Numbered from the stretch's first letter, positions 11,499 to 23,993 are shown. The stretch is 64,000 bases of DNA from Gnomoniopsis sp. IMI 355080 (GCA_027946555.1 JAPEVC010000008.1:248001-312000); one strand, 5' to 3'. The notes: generated from the sequence alone by a model not told the origin. Translations and numbers: made by a program.

Positions 11499-12352
11499 GC
11501 AGCAAAATTTAGCTGGGAGTGGAAAGTAGTGGAGGATTTTCCACTCCCTGGAGTTTGATAGCGGTTATAGCAAGTCACGGTGGTCTGGAGGCGCGTAGGG
11601 AATGTTCACATGTCATTCCATTTTTCCAAAATTTCCTATCTGAGCATACACAACTAGAATAGGAAATCTTCGGATCCGAAATCAATAAAAGCCGAGATAA
11701 AATACAAATCATTCTCCAAGGTTGCCGCATTCGTTTTCTCGATATCCTTGTCCACGCACACCATCATCGCTCGTGGAGGCTGATCAGCTTACATTTCTGG
11801 ACACGCGAAATTCCAGCTTGGTCCAATGATTACGTTTTATTACTGTGCATCAGCAGAGATCATGCATGTAAGATGAGTGCGTCTCAGAATCGATTTTCCC
11901 AGCGGTAGCTGTATTATCTCGCTTAGTGACAGTCCAGTAACACCTATTACACACCCTGCATCATTGATTCATCAGTTACTACTATCCTACATGCTGTGTA
12001 ACCGGAGATAGTATGTAAGTCCGGCGTCATCCTCTCTTTTCTAAAATCCGGGACGAGAAGGTATAGGTAAGCAAAGCGACTCAATTTGGGATTGAGCAAA
12101 CAGTGGTCGGGGATCACGCCGGACTTAGACCTGTCAGCCTGCAATTGTGTGGCCTTTCCACACGGTACACACACCTTATACCTTACACCTCCCACACCTG
12201 CTTCCAACGCCATTACGCAGCTAAGTCTCGGCCCGCTTCATGGGTTTTAGCCCATTTCCCAAGGCGTTGAACAATCTTCTGAGTATTGGCTGTCTTGATA
12301 TCACAATACTGTTTCCAAGCAACAGATCTAGCAACGCACAGCTGTTGCGACC
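11499..12352. other. Synthase 3' UTR and MFS promoter
   Basis: No gene seen. An AATAAA at 11684-11689 could serve as polyadenylation signal for the synthase. The rest should contain the promoter of the MFS gene, transcribed in the same direction. Confidence 0.45.
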
Positions 12353-14129
12353 ATGGTCTCCACAGACGAACATGTCCACAAGGACGACAAAAACAACGGT
12401 GTAAATTTGCAGACAGGCACCGAGGAGTCTAGAGTCAGAAGCCCAGGCCCACCGGTCAGCAGTTCGTCTACTACCACCGCAGAAGATAACCGATCTGGCA
12501 AACATGAGACTCCCGACGTCGAGAAGCAGGGAGACTTACAGCCAGCAACCCAAGCCGCCTCTGACCCTAATATTGTCGACTGGGATGGACCGGACGATCC
12601 AGAGAATCCGGTCAATTTCAGCGCCCGCTTCAAGGTGCTGAACGTTGGTATCGTCAGTGCGCTCACCTTCATCACGCCGCTCGCCTCCTCAATGTTCGCG
12701 CCAGGTGTCCCAGAGCTCATGGCCGAGTTCAACAGCAGCAACGTATTATTGGCGGATTTCGTCGTTTCAGTATACGTTCTTGGCTTTGCTATCGGTCCCC
12801 TGGTGCTGGCCCCAGCTTCTGAATTGTATGGACGAGCTGTAATCTATCACATTTGCAACGTCGGTTTCATTATCTTCTCGGTCGCTTGCGCTCTAAGCAC
12901 GAATCTCGGCATGCTCATTGCTTTTCGCTTCTTCCAAGGCTGCTTCGGCGTAGCACCTGTGACCAATGGTACGTGCCCACTGATTTCGTCCTTTGTCTGT
13001 GGAGACTGTACACGTGCTGATCGAGTCACCGTGATTTTTTTTCACTCACAGGAGGTGGCACAATTGCCGATCTCGTCGTCCAAGAGAAACGGGGGGGTGT
13101 GATTGCTATATACGCTCTTGGACCTATACTTGGACCCGTCATTGGTCCTGTTGCTGGAGGGTATCTAGTGTCTGGCCGCGGCTGGCGATGGGTGTTCTGG
13201 GTCCTCGCAATCATCGGTGGCTTCTTCGGGCTCATATCTCTGCTGTTTCTGCGCGAGACCTACCCCACGGTACTTCTCAAGCGCAAAACAGCCCGTCTTG
13301 TCAAAGAGACTGGAAACACTAAATTGCGCTCGAAGCGTGACACCGGCGAAAGCGTGCAACAGCTCTTCGTTCGCTCTGTTGTCCGTCCGACCAAGATCCT
13401 GATATTTTCACCCATCGTCCTCGCCACGTCGCTGTATACAGGAGTCGTATACGGGTACCAATATTTGATGTTTTCGACCTTCACATACGTCTTCGAAGAG
13501 CAGTATGGCTTTCCAACCCAGTCCGCCGGCCTGACCTTCCTCGGGGTAGGAATAGGATCTCTCATAGGTCTTTTCGTCATAGGCATCGCCTCCGACCGCA
13601 TCGTCAAGGCCAAATCGCAGCCGAGACCTGGTGCGCCTTCGGGCACCATGCAGCCTGAGTACCGCCTGCCGCCCCTCGTCGTCGGTGCCTTTTTCATCCC
13701 TGCCGGACTTTTCATGTACGGTTGGTCCGCACAGTACGCCACTCATTGGATTGTGCCCATCATCGGCACCGGGCTGGTAGGTGTTGGCAACATCGCAGTC
13801 TTTATGTGCGTTGTCAGTTACCTCGTGGACGCGTTCACTATTTACGCAGCGAGTGCCTTGGCAGCGAACACGGTAGTTCGCAGCGTTGTCGGGGCTATTC
13901 TGCCTCTAGCTGGGCAAAGCATGTATGCCGCGCTCGGACTGGGCTGGGGCAATAGTCTCCTTGGTTTCATTGCGATTGCGTGTATACCAGTTCCAGTGGT
14001 CCTGTTGAAGTACGGAGAGAGGATGAGGAAGAGCTTCGATGTAAGCAGACTCTGATTCCAGCAGTATTGATACGACGCATCTTAATCCAGGACCTGTTTC
14101 ACGTCACTATTGCCCCGAAGTTGGAATAA
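12353..14129 (+). CDS. MFS transporter, DHA1-type drug:H+ antiporter
   Basis: A proton-driven exporter of the plasma membrane with 12 expected helices. Exons are 12353-12968, 13052-14040 and a short last exon 14091-14129 (547 aa). The last intron (GTAAGC...AATCCAG) is inferred; without it the protein ends six codons after FDVS. The first ~85 residues are hydrophilic and cytosolic, ending in the WDGPDDPENPVNFS motif that precedes helix 1 in this subfamily. The helix 2/3 signature VLGFAIGPLVLAPASELYGR and the helix 5 GPVAGGYL/GWRWVFW region are clear. It sits beside the terpene synthase in the same orientation, so product export or self-protection is a reasonable but untested role. Confidence 0.9.
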
Positions 14130-15110
14130 AGCGAAGAAGCTCAGGTAGAAGCGACAAAAGAAAAAAGACCGGCTGGGCAGATTGCAAGCCTCCAATCGCT
14201 GTTCACCAGCCGAATATTTCTCAGATAAAAGTGATTTTGGATAGGGAAGACATTGCCATTGATATAGGAAAAAAAAAAAGTTCGACTGCGACGGCAGCAG
14301 GGCTCTCGTGACGATGTACCTACCGTGTGCCCGGGTGATTAGTACGCCGTGCGTTGCCAGAATTTTTCTGACGGTGGCTTAATTATTGCGCGCCTCATGT
14401 TCCAGTGGACGTTACATATACCTCAGGTCGTCTAATCGGTGCCACTGTCGAGTAGATATTAACGACATGCGAATACGCAGATCCCATGCAGACGGATATA
14501 TCCGAGGCATCAATAAGGCTTCGCTCCTACTTATCGGAAGTGTTAGTCGAAGCCGTAGCAAGGTCATGACCGACCATACTTACGCCTCCTACTTGCGAGT
14601 ACGCCTTTTTTGAACTAATCAGGGCCGGATTTTGCAATTCAATTCTATCGTGCAAGTGGATTGCGTCAGTTGGAAGTTGTCCCAGGTATTTCTTTCAGTC
14701 GTGGAATGCTGACTGGAGAAAACAGGTCGATGGCGGCATGCACTTGTACCGAGCCCGGACTTGGACGCCGAGTCAGCTGGGATTCATATAGCATTCAAAG
14801 AAATCAGACTGAGGTGTGAGGAACTGCTTAACAAAAATATAGCACTGATCAAACAGATCAACTTGGGCAAGTCTGCTGGCTCGACCCGCACATAACTGCA
14901 AAAACGTGGCACTGACTTGTTCAATTTCCAGACCAGCAGCAACAAATCCAGGGTAAGTCTGTCCCAGGAACACTCTTGAGTTGTATTAGGTGAGACTTCA
15001 AGAAAGGCTTTAACTGAGCTAGCAAATAGACTTGAGCAAAAAGATCCAAGGTAATGCCTCGCATGCCCGGCCCTACGTACCATTGTCTGATACTAACAAA
15101 ACTATAAGAT
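14130..15110. other. Gene-free spacer
   Basis: About 1 kb with several short A-runs (such as near 14268-14279) and no supportable ORF. It marks the right side of the compact bZIP-P450-synthase-MFS group. Confidence 0.45.
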
Positions 15111-15929
15111 ATGGCTGGACAAGACCATCTTCGAAACATCCAAACCCTGATGGGAATGGACGAATATTCCGCCGATGCAGACAAACGACTATTGGATGAC
15201 TATCTTATTGACTTGAAGGCTGACCAAAGCCTTTCCGGGCCGTACATAGAGCACATGGACGATGAGACTATTGAGCTATTCCAAAGGAGCGAGGATTATC
15301 GTACTTGGTCCCACAGCGGTGAATCTTCCATGCTAACTCTAACGGGATACAATCACTTTTCTATCGAAGCATCGGCCTTGCACTGCTGGGTATCTCCTAT
15401 GGCGGTGAGCGTTTTTAACAAGCTCCACATGGATTCTACCCCCGATGATGTGTTTTCCCTTCACATCGTGGGGCTTCGGGGGAAGGAGGATCTGCCCAAA
15501 ATTGTCTTCTCGCTTCTATTCCAGCTCTTGAAGCTAAGACCAGCCTACCTGCTCAACGAAGAGCAGCATATGGAATTACTGGCGGAATTACAGGCGCACA
15601 AACGGTCGGCGACAGTCGACAATATGACGTCCCTGAAAAAGATTGCTATTCGCGTGCTCAATCTTTTCGTTGCACCCAAGACCGTGTGGCTTCTCGTTGA
15701 TAGAGTCCACCTATGCCAAAGGGGGACGGAATCTGGCCCGTCCAGGCTCATGGAACTCTTTGTGTATCTCGTCCAATCATCCAAGACCCGAGTGCGAGTC
15801 CTGGTGGTCGCGGATGGAAACGATGCTTATTGGCAGCTGGATAGGTCTCTGGGTGAGATTAAGGATGGAAAGTCACCAAGGGTTATCTCTCATGTTGCTA
15901 ATCAGCGAAGCATTGGGGAGAAGCAATAA
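15111..15929 (+). CDS. STAND/NACHT-like protein, probably partial
   Basis: A single-exon ORF of 272 aa. The layout resembles the middle of fungal STAND-type NTPases: an acidic N-terminus, then a WVSPMAVSV segment, an LLFQLL helix, and a Walker B-like hydrophobic strand WLLVDRVHLC near residue 200. I cannot find a P-loop (GxxxxGK), so NTP binding is doubtful, and the protein stops soon after the Walker B-like strand. It may be a remnant of a larger nonself-recognition protein. The family assignment is tentative. Confidence 0.5.
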   Translation: MAGQDHLRNIQTLMGMDEYSADADKRLLDDYLIDLKADQSLSGPYIEHMDDETIELFQRSEDYRTWSHSGESSMLTLTGYNHFSIEASALHCWVSPMAVSVFNKLHMDSTPDDVFSLHIVGLRGKEDLPKIVFSLLFQLLKLRPAYLLNEEQHMELLAELQAHKRSATVDNMTSLKKIAIRVLNLFVAPKTVWLLVDRVHLCQRGTESGPSRLMELFVYLVQSSKTRVRVLVVADGNDAYWQLDRSLGEIKDGKSPRVISHVANQRSIGEKQ

Positions 15930-17027
15930 TGTTGGATTCAGGAGTGCATGGATGACAAAGCGGTGTGTGTAAATTGCAGATTCTTTGGCCAGCAACGTAA
16001 GCTGATCATGGGGCCATGATCAACGCATTAAGATACTTGGAAGATGGAGTTCGCAGGCCAGATTCCGAGTTCAAATCACTCTTATCATCGTGAACGAGGC
16101 ATAGAGTATCGACACAAAGATATCTGACTCCGTGGGCTTGACCAGCTCGATGGCATTTCGCAATGTTCTCCAAAGCTGGGGCCGGATGTTAACCAAGTAT
16201 CTTTGGGCAGAGAGCTGCTCGAGGTTCGCGTTGCGGAGCTCAGATTGTGGTTGGTACGAGACATAGCTTAAGGCAGCATACTAGACACCCAGCTCGGCCG
16301 CCTCGGCGCCCCAGACACAGCCAAATTATACGTCCACGAGCCGAAAGCTGGAGTTGGCCGCTTCCTTGAAATAATACGCGTAAGAAGGCGGCTATACAGA
16401 AACAGTGTCAGTTGGGCGAAGGTGGCCTTAACCACGGGAGTCCACATACCTCTGGGGGAGAGTAGTCATGGTGGCTGCCATCAAATCTCTGCAACCAGTT
16501 CACGATACTTAACGCGAAGGCCGGGCAGTCTGAGGCTGACGTCTCTTCCTGGCCAAGCTTCGGTCCGAAAACGCCAAGGTGGATCGCTTGATACATATGA
16601 TTCGGGATGAAATAATGCCGAGATAATATCGCCTATCCACGGTATCCAGTACGGGATATGACTGGAGGAGGCTTGTCATCGCTCCTTTTGTGTTCGTGCT
16701 GCGGGCTGGGGATCGCCTGTTGGAAGCGATGAGCGGTGAAAAGCCACGTTACGAAGGTAGCAGCGAGCAAAATGCATGCCCAATGTTAGAACAGCCCAAA
16801 GTTCAAGAACATGACGACTTATGAGGAATTTCGGGATGTCAATGGCGCTGATGTCGCCGGTAGGTATGTAGGTTGTTGGTTTTGCGTCAACCGGGATCGG
16901 CCCGAAGTGATATGAATCGTATTGTTGGACGTTCGGATCCTATACTCCCCTACCCTACCCACGCATGCGCCACCCAACTGTACCCAGAATATGGAATCAA
17001 TTCCTACAATTCCTTGCTATGCAGCGA
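15930..17027. other. Gene-free spacer
   Basis: About 1.1 kb between the STAND-like ORF and the kinase start. Short ORFs on both strands look random. The first few hundred bases could be decayed 3' sequence of the STAND-like gene, but I cannot show this. Confidence 0.4.
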
Positions 17028-18562
17028 ATGAGACCAGGGCGACTGCTCAACTCCAGTGCTTTACTAGCTGGGCGCGTCAGTTACTCTCTTGTACAGATCG
17101 GCCCCTGCCCCGTTCAACGGTCTCTGACCGCTCGAGCTTCCACGAGCGCAAAGCCTAGCAGAATTCTCACATTCCCAAGCGAGGGGTTCGAGAAGCTACC
17201 ATTGGAACACAAGTTTGAGGAAGAAACGTTACCGCAGTACAAAGCCGAAAAGTTCTACCCCGTCAGACTGGGCGAAGTATTCTGTTCCAAGTTTCAGATC
17301 GTCGCAAAACTAGGCTTTGGTACCAGTTCCACCATTTGGCTCTGCCGAGACCTTAAGTATGTGTTCAAGCTTTCCTCTGAGTTGATGCCGTTTGCTAAAT
17401 GTGGCCGTCGAAAAGTGAGGAGATCTTCCATACGATCAAAGTCTGCACCACAGGAGAAGAGTTTTCTAGTGAAGTCAAGGTTTCTGGGCTTGTCAGATCT
17501 ATCGAGGCCGAGCACCCGGGCAAGGCGCGCCTGCGAGTGGCACTGGACACTTTCCAGATCCAAGGACCGCACGGGTCTCATCAGTGCCTAATTTTCGCCC
17601 CTCTTGGTCTCACGTACACAAAATTTCGGACATTATTTCCGAACAACGCTCTGAACAAAGATCTTCTACAGCAAAGCCTGCTTATGATCTTGCTCGGCCT
17701 GGACGTTCTTCACCAGGTTGGAGTCATCCATACTGGTACCACTCTCTCACTCATTTCTAAACTTGTCGAAACTGACGCGATTTTACAGATGTATCGCCAA
17801 ACAACATTCTCCTTGGAGTGGAAGACGCCAGCATTTTCTCAACGATCGAGCAGGAAGAATTGCAGACTCCATCACCGCGCAAGGTCCTAGGTGACCGTGT
17901 AATCCATCTATCGTACACAATGCCAATAACGCATGGCGCCCCAGTCATAACAGACTTTGGTGCAGCGATTCTAGGAGATCCAGGGCAGAAACACCCCGGT
18001 GATGTTATGCCTGGCGTTTACCGCGCCCCAGAGGTGATACTTGGTATGGAATGGGATTCTAAGATAGACATTTGGTCTGTAGGAGTCATGGTAAGTAAAA
18101 GAGGTCTCAAAATGCCAAGCTCGATTTCCTGATCTATCCAATCCAGGTCTGGGATCTGTTCGAAGGTGGTCGTCTTTTCCGTGCTGTGAAGGATGGTCAC
18201 CTGAACGACGAACAACACCTTGCGGAAATGGTGTCCCTTATGGGCCAGCCGTCAAGAGCGTTTTTAGAGCGAAGTGTCAACAGCCGTAAATTCTGGGATA
18301 GTGAAGGCGACCCTGATCCTGCATTAACATCCGTCTGTTTTATATGTCTTAACCAACTATTGCAGGAAACTGGATTGCTGCAACGCCGATTCCTGAACAG
18401 AGCCTTGAGGAACGTGAGAAACGATTGGAGGGCAAAGACAAAGCGCTTTTGTTAGCCTTTGTGCGAAAAATACTGCGCTGGGATCCAGAGGAGAGGCCTT
18501 CAGCAGAGGAACTTTTCGAGGACGAGTTTTTGATCCAGTGGCATGGGACAGGTGAAAGCTAA
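17028..18562 (+). CDS. SRPK-like serine/threonine protein kinase
   Basis: A kinase of the fungal SRPK-like family. Exons are 17028-17356, 17416-17735, 17789-18090, 18147-18300 and 18366-18562 (433 aa). The start at 17028 is preferred; an in-frame ATG at 16965 would add 21 residues. A basic N-terminus (about 1-45) precedes the family's PVRLGEV segment and the glycine loop LGFGTSST. The ATP-binding lysine is likely in FHTIKV. The catalytic loop reads HTDVSPNN: the Asp and Asn are present, Thr replaces the usual Arg as in SRPKs, but Ser stands where Lys is usual. The metal-binding DFGAA and the APE-like YRAPEVILG are present. The fourth intron's donor (GTGAAG at 18301) is my least certain junction. 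Confidence 0.82.
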
Positions 18563-19143
18563 GGTATTACAAGCATGGTTACACTAGCTAGACCACATCA
18601 AACAGCGAGAAAAATACAATACCGTAGTTCGTTTTCAAGCCTCCTGCTGTGGCTTGGTTATTGCCTTGTCTTTAAGTTCCAAGATTTGGGTCCAGGTTGG
18701 GATGGGCAGATTATGGATGGTCTGGTCGTTCAAGCTGGAGCCTAGTTGAAGATCGAACATGCTTTCTTACATAACGACAAGAGGGACCAGCATTAAAATA
18801 CCAATAATGCCGTTTTTCCGGCAGTACCATGCCATATTTGAGGTGGACAGCCTGAGCATTTGCGCATTCGCAGAGGAGACTTATTGACCACAGTTGAAGA
18901 ATGGAACCTTAAGCATCGCTCCACCCAACATGTTCTTAAGAAGAGACTAGTATACAACTTCTAGTTGTGCCGAAGTCATCCGTCATCTGGCTCGGTCGTA
19001 TTGCGCATATTCGCAAGCTTAGGCACCTTGGCAGGGGAGATTTCATCTCACAAATTATTCGGTACGCTACTGTATTGCAGCCAACGGAAGTAAAACTGGG
19101 CACTCAAAAAGCTGGGTAGTAATTTCATCAGCCATCAAGAGGA
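18563..19143. other. Spacer between convergent genes
   Basis: About 580 bp separating the kinase (+) from the unassigned minus-strand gene. Nothing beyond expected 3' UTRs is visible. Confidence 0.45.
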
Positions 19144-19956
19144 TCAATCATCAGCAATTTGTCCTGGAAATCGCTTCCTTAGCGCTGACTTGACAGCGTG
19201 CAAGCACTGGTCCTTCCGATACGCTTCCAAGTCATCCGGCCAGCCGTGCTCGCGGTAAATGCCTTGGACCATCTCGATCATGCCCTCGTCCCGAGATCCG
19301 TACTTGGTATATACGTCCATTACGACGCGCTCGCTCAGTGGGACGAATCGCAGCATGCGGAACTGGTGCTTGAGCACCTCAAAGAAGTCGCCCACCGCCC
19401 AGGCGGGCGAATCGGCCCGCCACTCAGCCTCCTCCTCGGGAGCCCAGTCATAAGGGTCGTCCAAGACCGGCTCGATAGGCGGGTCGTACTTGACCTCGCC
19501 GGGACAGTCGACCCAGTGTACGATGCCCAGCTGTGTATCGAGTAGGAAGATGGGGTTGTTATTGCCACCGAGGGTGAGGCCGATAACTTGCGCGGGGACG
19601 TTGCTGGTGATATCGGCGCCCTCAGAGAGGAGCCTAAGCGATGAGGCATCCTCCTCGTCGAGGTCACGTAGTTGGCTTTGCCAGTCGGCAAAGTAGCCCC
19701 AGGGCGCAGCCTGGGTTTCGTGGCGATAATGGTCGTTGCGGATATAGGGTAGGTGGCGAAGTAGTCGGATGACTGTGTCGGTCTTGCTCATGGCTTGGAT
19801 GCCTGGGTTGGTGGCATTGATCCCGGGCCAGCCATCTGGAGGCGCTAAGAGGACCTCAGAGGAGTGTATGTACATAGCTGTGAGGAACTTATAGTAGCCA
19901 CGGACTGCGTCGATGGTTCCTTCGTGCGAGTATTCGATATCTTCCAGTTTGGGCAT
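19144..19956 (-). CDS. Conserved-looking protein of unknown function
   Basis: An intronless 270-aa ORF with normal composition and a clean start. It is rich in aromatic and acidic residues, including a central segment APEEEAEWRADSPAWAVGDF. No signal peptide or membrane helix. A strand-rich part around GLTLGGNNNPIFLLDTQLG loosely recalls SMI1/KNR4-type domains, but I cannot assign it. Codon use and length make it a believable gene. Confidence 0.7.
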   Translation of the reverse strand: MPKLEDIEYSHEGTIDAVRGYYKFLTAMYIHSSEVLLAPPDGWPGINATNPGIQAMSKTDTVIRLLRHLPYIRNDHYRHETQAAPWGYFADWQSQLRDLDEEDASSLRLLSEGADITSNVPAQVIGLTLGGNNNPIFLLDTQLGIVHWVDCPGEVKYDPPIEPVLDDPYDWAPEEEAEWRADSPAWAVGDFFEVLKHQFRMLRFVPLSERVVMDVYTKYGSRDEGMIEMVQGIYREHGWPDDLEAYRKDQCLHAVKSALRKRFPGQIADD

Positions 19957-20765
19957 TTGTGCGGAACAATAAAGTGTGACTGAAGATGATGTGTTGCGGC
20001 GTGGTAAAGGCGGTGGAATCAGCGTGCTATTACTGGATAATCGAAGGTTGTTGGATGTTTGTTGGTGAACAGCCTAACAGCTGAAAAAGGCTGTTAGGTA
20101 TAATCAGCTTTCCACCCATTTCAACTCAGTTTACCCGGATCGCAAATCTGAGTTGCCAACTCCAGCTTCTTGGCAACTCAATCAACTCAGTCATTTTGAT
20201 TGAAGTTGCCTTGGTTGCCTAAGTTGCTTCAGTAAGTTCTCAACTCCAAGAAAGGGGCCTTGGTTTCCGTTTTGAGTATAAAGTGACGATAAAATATAAA
20301 CCTGAATGATTGTGGATCTGCGCCTGGAAGTACTTCGGCAACTCTTCTAGGTCGCTGATTAATAACTAGCTTTCCTAAACAGGAATCACCGAGTTTATAA
20401 CTTAGCCAACTCCAACAACCCATATAAGGCCGTGATTCAAGCAGGTCACCTTGTTGAAAGTGGCAATCCGACTTGTATGGTCCTGAGTCGAGTTGCTTGA
20501 GTTGGCAGTAACGCTGTGTGGATCTATATGCACGGTCTGGGATACCTTCGGTCTGCTTCGACTTTCCGTGTGCGCTCGACGGAGTCTACACAAACAGATC
20601 AGGACCCGAGGAAGGAATACTTCGGTTTGTACAAAGTAGCGATGTATGTTGGTATTCAGGTTGCTGTTTTCACCTCGGACTAGTTCATTAGACTTGAAAT
20701 TTAACGATCCGTTTGGATCCGCATCGATCAAACCTCTCCCCCCCCCCCCAACAACAACAACAAAA
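19957..20765. promoter_or_regulatory. Divergent promoter region with C-tract and CAA repeat
   Basis: About 800 bp between divergent genes. Immediately before the P450 ATG is a run of 12 C (20738-20749) followed by a CAA repeat. Local direct repeats of CAACTC/TTGAGTT-like words occur around 20120-20240. Confidence 0.5.
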
Positions 20766-22848
20766 ATGCCACCCTACTTCAGCCAAGACTTCCCGACCCC
20801 AGCGTTGAGGACGGCGCTTGAAAAGTTCACTTTTCAACATGGCATCGTAACGCTGATTGCGGTTGTAAGTTGACTATGCCTAGGTTGCTCAACCTCGCCT
20901 AATATACAACTAGGCAATCTCGAACTAATCCCAACGCATGCACACAGATAGCCACCTACAGTTTCGGCCTAGTCGTCTACCGTCTCTTTTTCCACCCACT
21001 TGCAAAGGTTCCCGGTCCGAAGCTCAACGCTATCACGGAACTTCCATTTCTCTGGCAGTCAGCCATTTCGGGAACATTCACCCACTCCATTCCGGACTTG
21101 CACCGCAAGTATGGACCTGTCGTCCGCACCGCCCCTAACAACGTCGCCGTGGCGGCCGAACATGCCTGGCCTGAGGTATATGTCCATCGTAAGGGCAGGG
21201 CCGAGTACGTAAAAGTCAACATGAACGAGCCCGGTGGAGAACTGCAAATAATCCAAGCGACGACCACCGAAGACCATCGACGACAACGGCGCCACCTGGC
21301 GCATGCTTTCTCCGAGGCGGCCAGTAAGTTGTTGATCATCCTCGCCTCTCTACACTTATGGTCATCGACTGGGCTATTTTGGAAAGCTCTGCAATGTATG
21401 AGCTAAAACTAACAATTGATATCAAGTGGCGGAACAAGAAGCCCTCATTACACAATACATAGATATGTTTATGGATCAGCTGACCCTTCGTGCCAAGATT
21501 GGCGAGGCTATCGACGTAGAAAAATGGTATGTTTAGTGCTTTACATGCGGACAAATCCCCGGGCCCAGATTTCTACTTGTTTCCTGGTTTGGAACACTCA
21601 ACTTTTAATTAAGTATGGGGGGCCACGCTCTAATGTTGCAGTAATACTACAGGTTCAACTTTGTTACCTTTGACATCATCGGGGACCTGTCATTCGGCGA
21701 CTCATTTCACTGTCTCGATACCAGCGACTATCATCCTTGGGTTGAAGTGAGTTACTGCCGTTCATGTTATACTTGGTGGAAGACGTATTGGAAGTCACGT
21801 CAAGCAAGGAGTCAGGACCTCGGTCTGACATGTTGACTCCATCGAGCCTCATTTGGAGCAATTGCTGATGGATAATGCAGATGATATTCTCAGGTATACG
21901 TGGCGGAGCTGCCAAACGCCTCAAACTTCACAATCCTCTCTTATGGCCTCTAGTGCGCGCCTGTATGCCCCAGCTGCGGAAAGACACAGGGAGCCACGTT
22001 CAGCATGCATACTTTGCCACTGAGAAGGCGAAAGAGCGAATGGCATTGGGAGAGTCTCCTGGTGGTCGAAGGGACTTTATGACTTACATGATGCGCAAGA
22101 ACCGAGATGGCGTCAACCCCATGTCGGACGCAGAAATCTTTGCCAATGTACCGCTTCTTATTCTGGCTGGGAGTGAGACTACGGCCACGACTCTCTCAGG
22201 CTTCGCTTTCTACTTGGCTCAAAACATCGAGGCTCATAGGAAGGTCACTGAGGAGGTTCGTAACGCCTTTGCTTCCGAGGCGGACATCAACTTTCAAAGC
22301 GCTCATCGTTTGCGATACCTTCACGCGTGCATAGAAGAAGCGTTGAGAATTTTCCCCGCGGTTGCGGAATTGCCCCACCGAAGAAGCCCTGGGGATATCA
22401 TAGGTGGGCACTGGATTCCGCAAGGTGTGAGTACTATCAAGCCCCTGCATTCGTGTCCTCCATGGTCCCGTCCAACTCTTCTAACAAGCGACTACTTCAG
22501 ACAACTGTCACAACGTACCAATGGGCTGCCTATCGTGATCCTCAGCACTTTATTGAGCCACACTCATATATTCCTGAGCGCTGGCTCCCGGCCTCACACC
22601 CGGATCACCAGAGTCGTTTTGAAGGAGACAACAAGGCAGTCTTCCAACCCTTTAGTGCTGGGCCGCGAAACTGCATAGGTAAGAACCTAGCCTATGCCGA
22701 ACTCAAGGTCATCGCTGCGCGCTTCTTGTATCGCTTTGACTATCAAATTCTGCCAGGCCAGGAGAACTGGCACAAGAACATGAGGACTTTCATCGTTTGG
22801 GAGAAGCCGCCGTTGATGGTCAAAGTTACTCTCCGCGAAAGTTCTTAA
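20766..22848 (+). CDS. Cytochrome P450 monooxygenase (second)
   Basis: An ER-anchored heme-thiolate oxygenase. Six exons: 20766-20864, 20948-21323, 21427-21526, 21653-21746, 21881-22426 and 22501-22848; 520 aa, normal length. The membrane helix lies around 26-45, followed by the hinge PLAKVPGPK. The I-helix has AGSETTATT, the K-helix EEALR, then YIPERW, and the heme motif FSAGPRNCIG puts the ligand at about Cys463. All catalytic motifs are present. It resembles the large group of fungal P450s annotated as benzoate hydroxylase- or isotrichodermin hydroxylase-like. It lies 6.6 kb beyond the MFS gene with non-metabolic genes between, so cluster membership is open. Confidence 0.92.
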
Positions 22849-23993
22849 ACCACACCACCTGTTTCTAGATAGGCTGGTGGCATTCAGACGGTAATCGCCG
22901 AGGAACAATGCTAGGCCGCCGTGACAGATGACGAGAGCCCCGAAGTCGACCTCGGGAACAAAGGTAGCGACTCTTGTCAGGGTATGAACATCGGAAATGG
23001 GATTTATTGCTATGTTTTTTTTTAGAATTTTTTATCCAAACACCCAGGTAGGAAGAAAGCGCTATTCCATGGTGTGTTGATGCTACTTGAATCCGACGCA
23101 TGGATACGAATACTGTAGCCCCTCTCCAACGCGTCCTCAGGTGGTCAGATTCCCGGGGGAGGCTATCTACAGCAACACCTAAGCTTGACCAAGACTTTTT
23201 GTCTACTATTATGGGATTGGAGTCTACGCAAAGATCGGCTTTTCACGAGAAAGTCGGAAGTCATTCTTGTTGACGAACGAAGTGTGCCAGTGTAAGTCGA
23301 GGGGTGTAGGGTAAATGCTTCTGGCCTATGACAATTTGACAACCAGTAGAATACACCCGCTATGTGTTGCCTCTGGGAGACGAGAGATTCCGGATGAAGT
23401 AGCTGGGTAGTGAATGCACTATTCTACATGCAGTTACTCTATACGAGATTATATCACAAGCGGCTGGCGAAAACTTAGGACACTGGAACGTTTGGTTTCG
23501 ACGGTAGACTGGCCACACCACAAGGGGGCTCAAAAGGGCGTAAATTCACCAGGTAACATTCTCTCAAGTCCATTCCCGAGTAATTGGGTCGGTAACAAGC
23601 CCTTGGAAGATGTTTTCTATGGCCTCAGGAGCAGAAGGCCGGACAACTCCTTATCGGCATGCCGATTCGGGAACAAGATGGCACTTGACGGCCAAGCCGC
23701 AAGCCTGCATGCGCTATGCGAGAGGATGCTGTATCCCGTGTAACGCGAAACAAAGCCAGTCAGATCATCAGCGAACTTACGCATATCTCCGTCAGATCCC
23801 GATGTCGTCTTTTCCCTCAATTTGCCTTGCTTGATGATGTTCGACGCTGTACCACATCCTACGCTCTGGACTCACAAGGCACTGAGGAATACTGTACGAC
23901 GATTTGCGATTTTGAAGCTTATCCTTGGACATGCTCATCTCAACAAGTCCATCTCGTTCTCATATCACATAGACTTGCAGCGGTTCGTCCCAG
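22849..23993. other. Gene-free spacer
   Basis: About 1.1 kb upstream of the HET-domain gene. A T-run is present near 23018. Short plus-strand ORFs (23414-23743 and neighbours) have no recognisable features. Confidence 0.4.

Noticed and set aside
20766..22848. Assigning the second P450 firmly to the terpene cluster.
   Set aside because: A kinase, a STAND-like ORF and an unassigned gene lie between; position alone is not enough.
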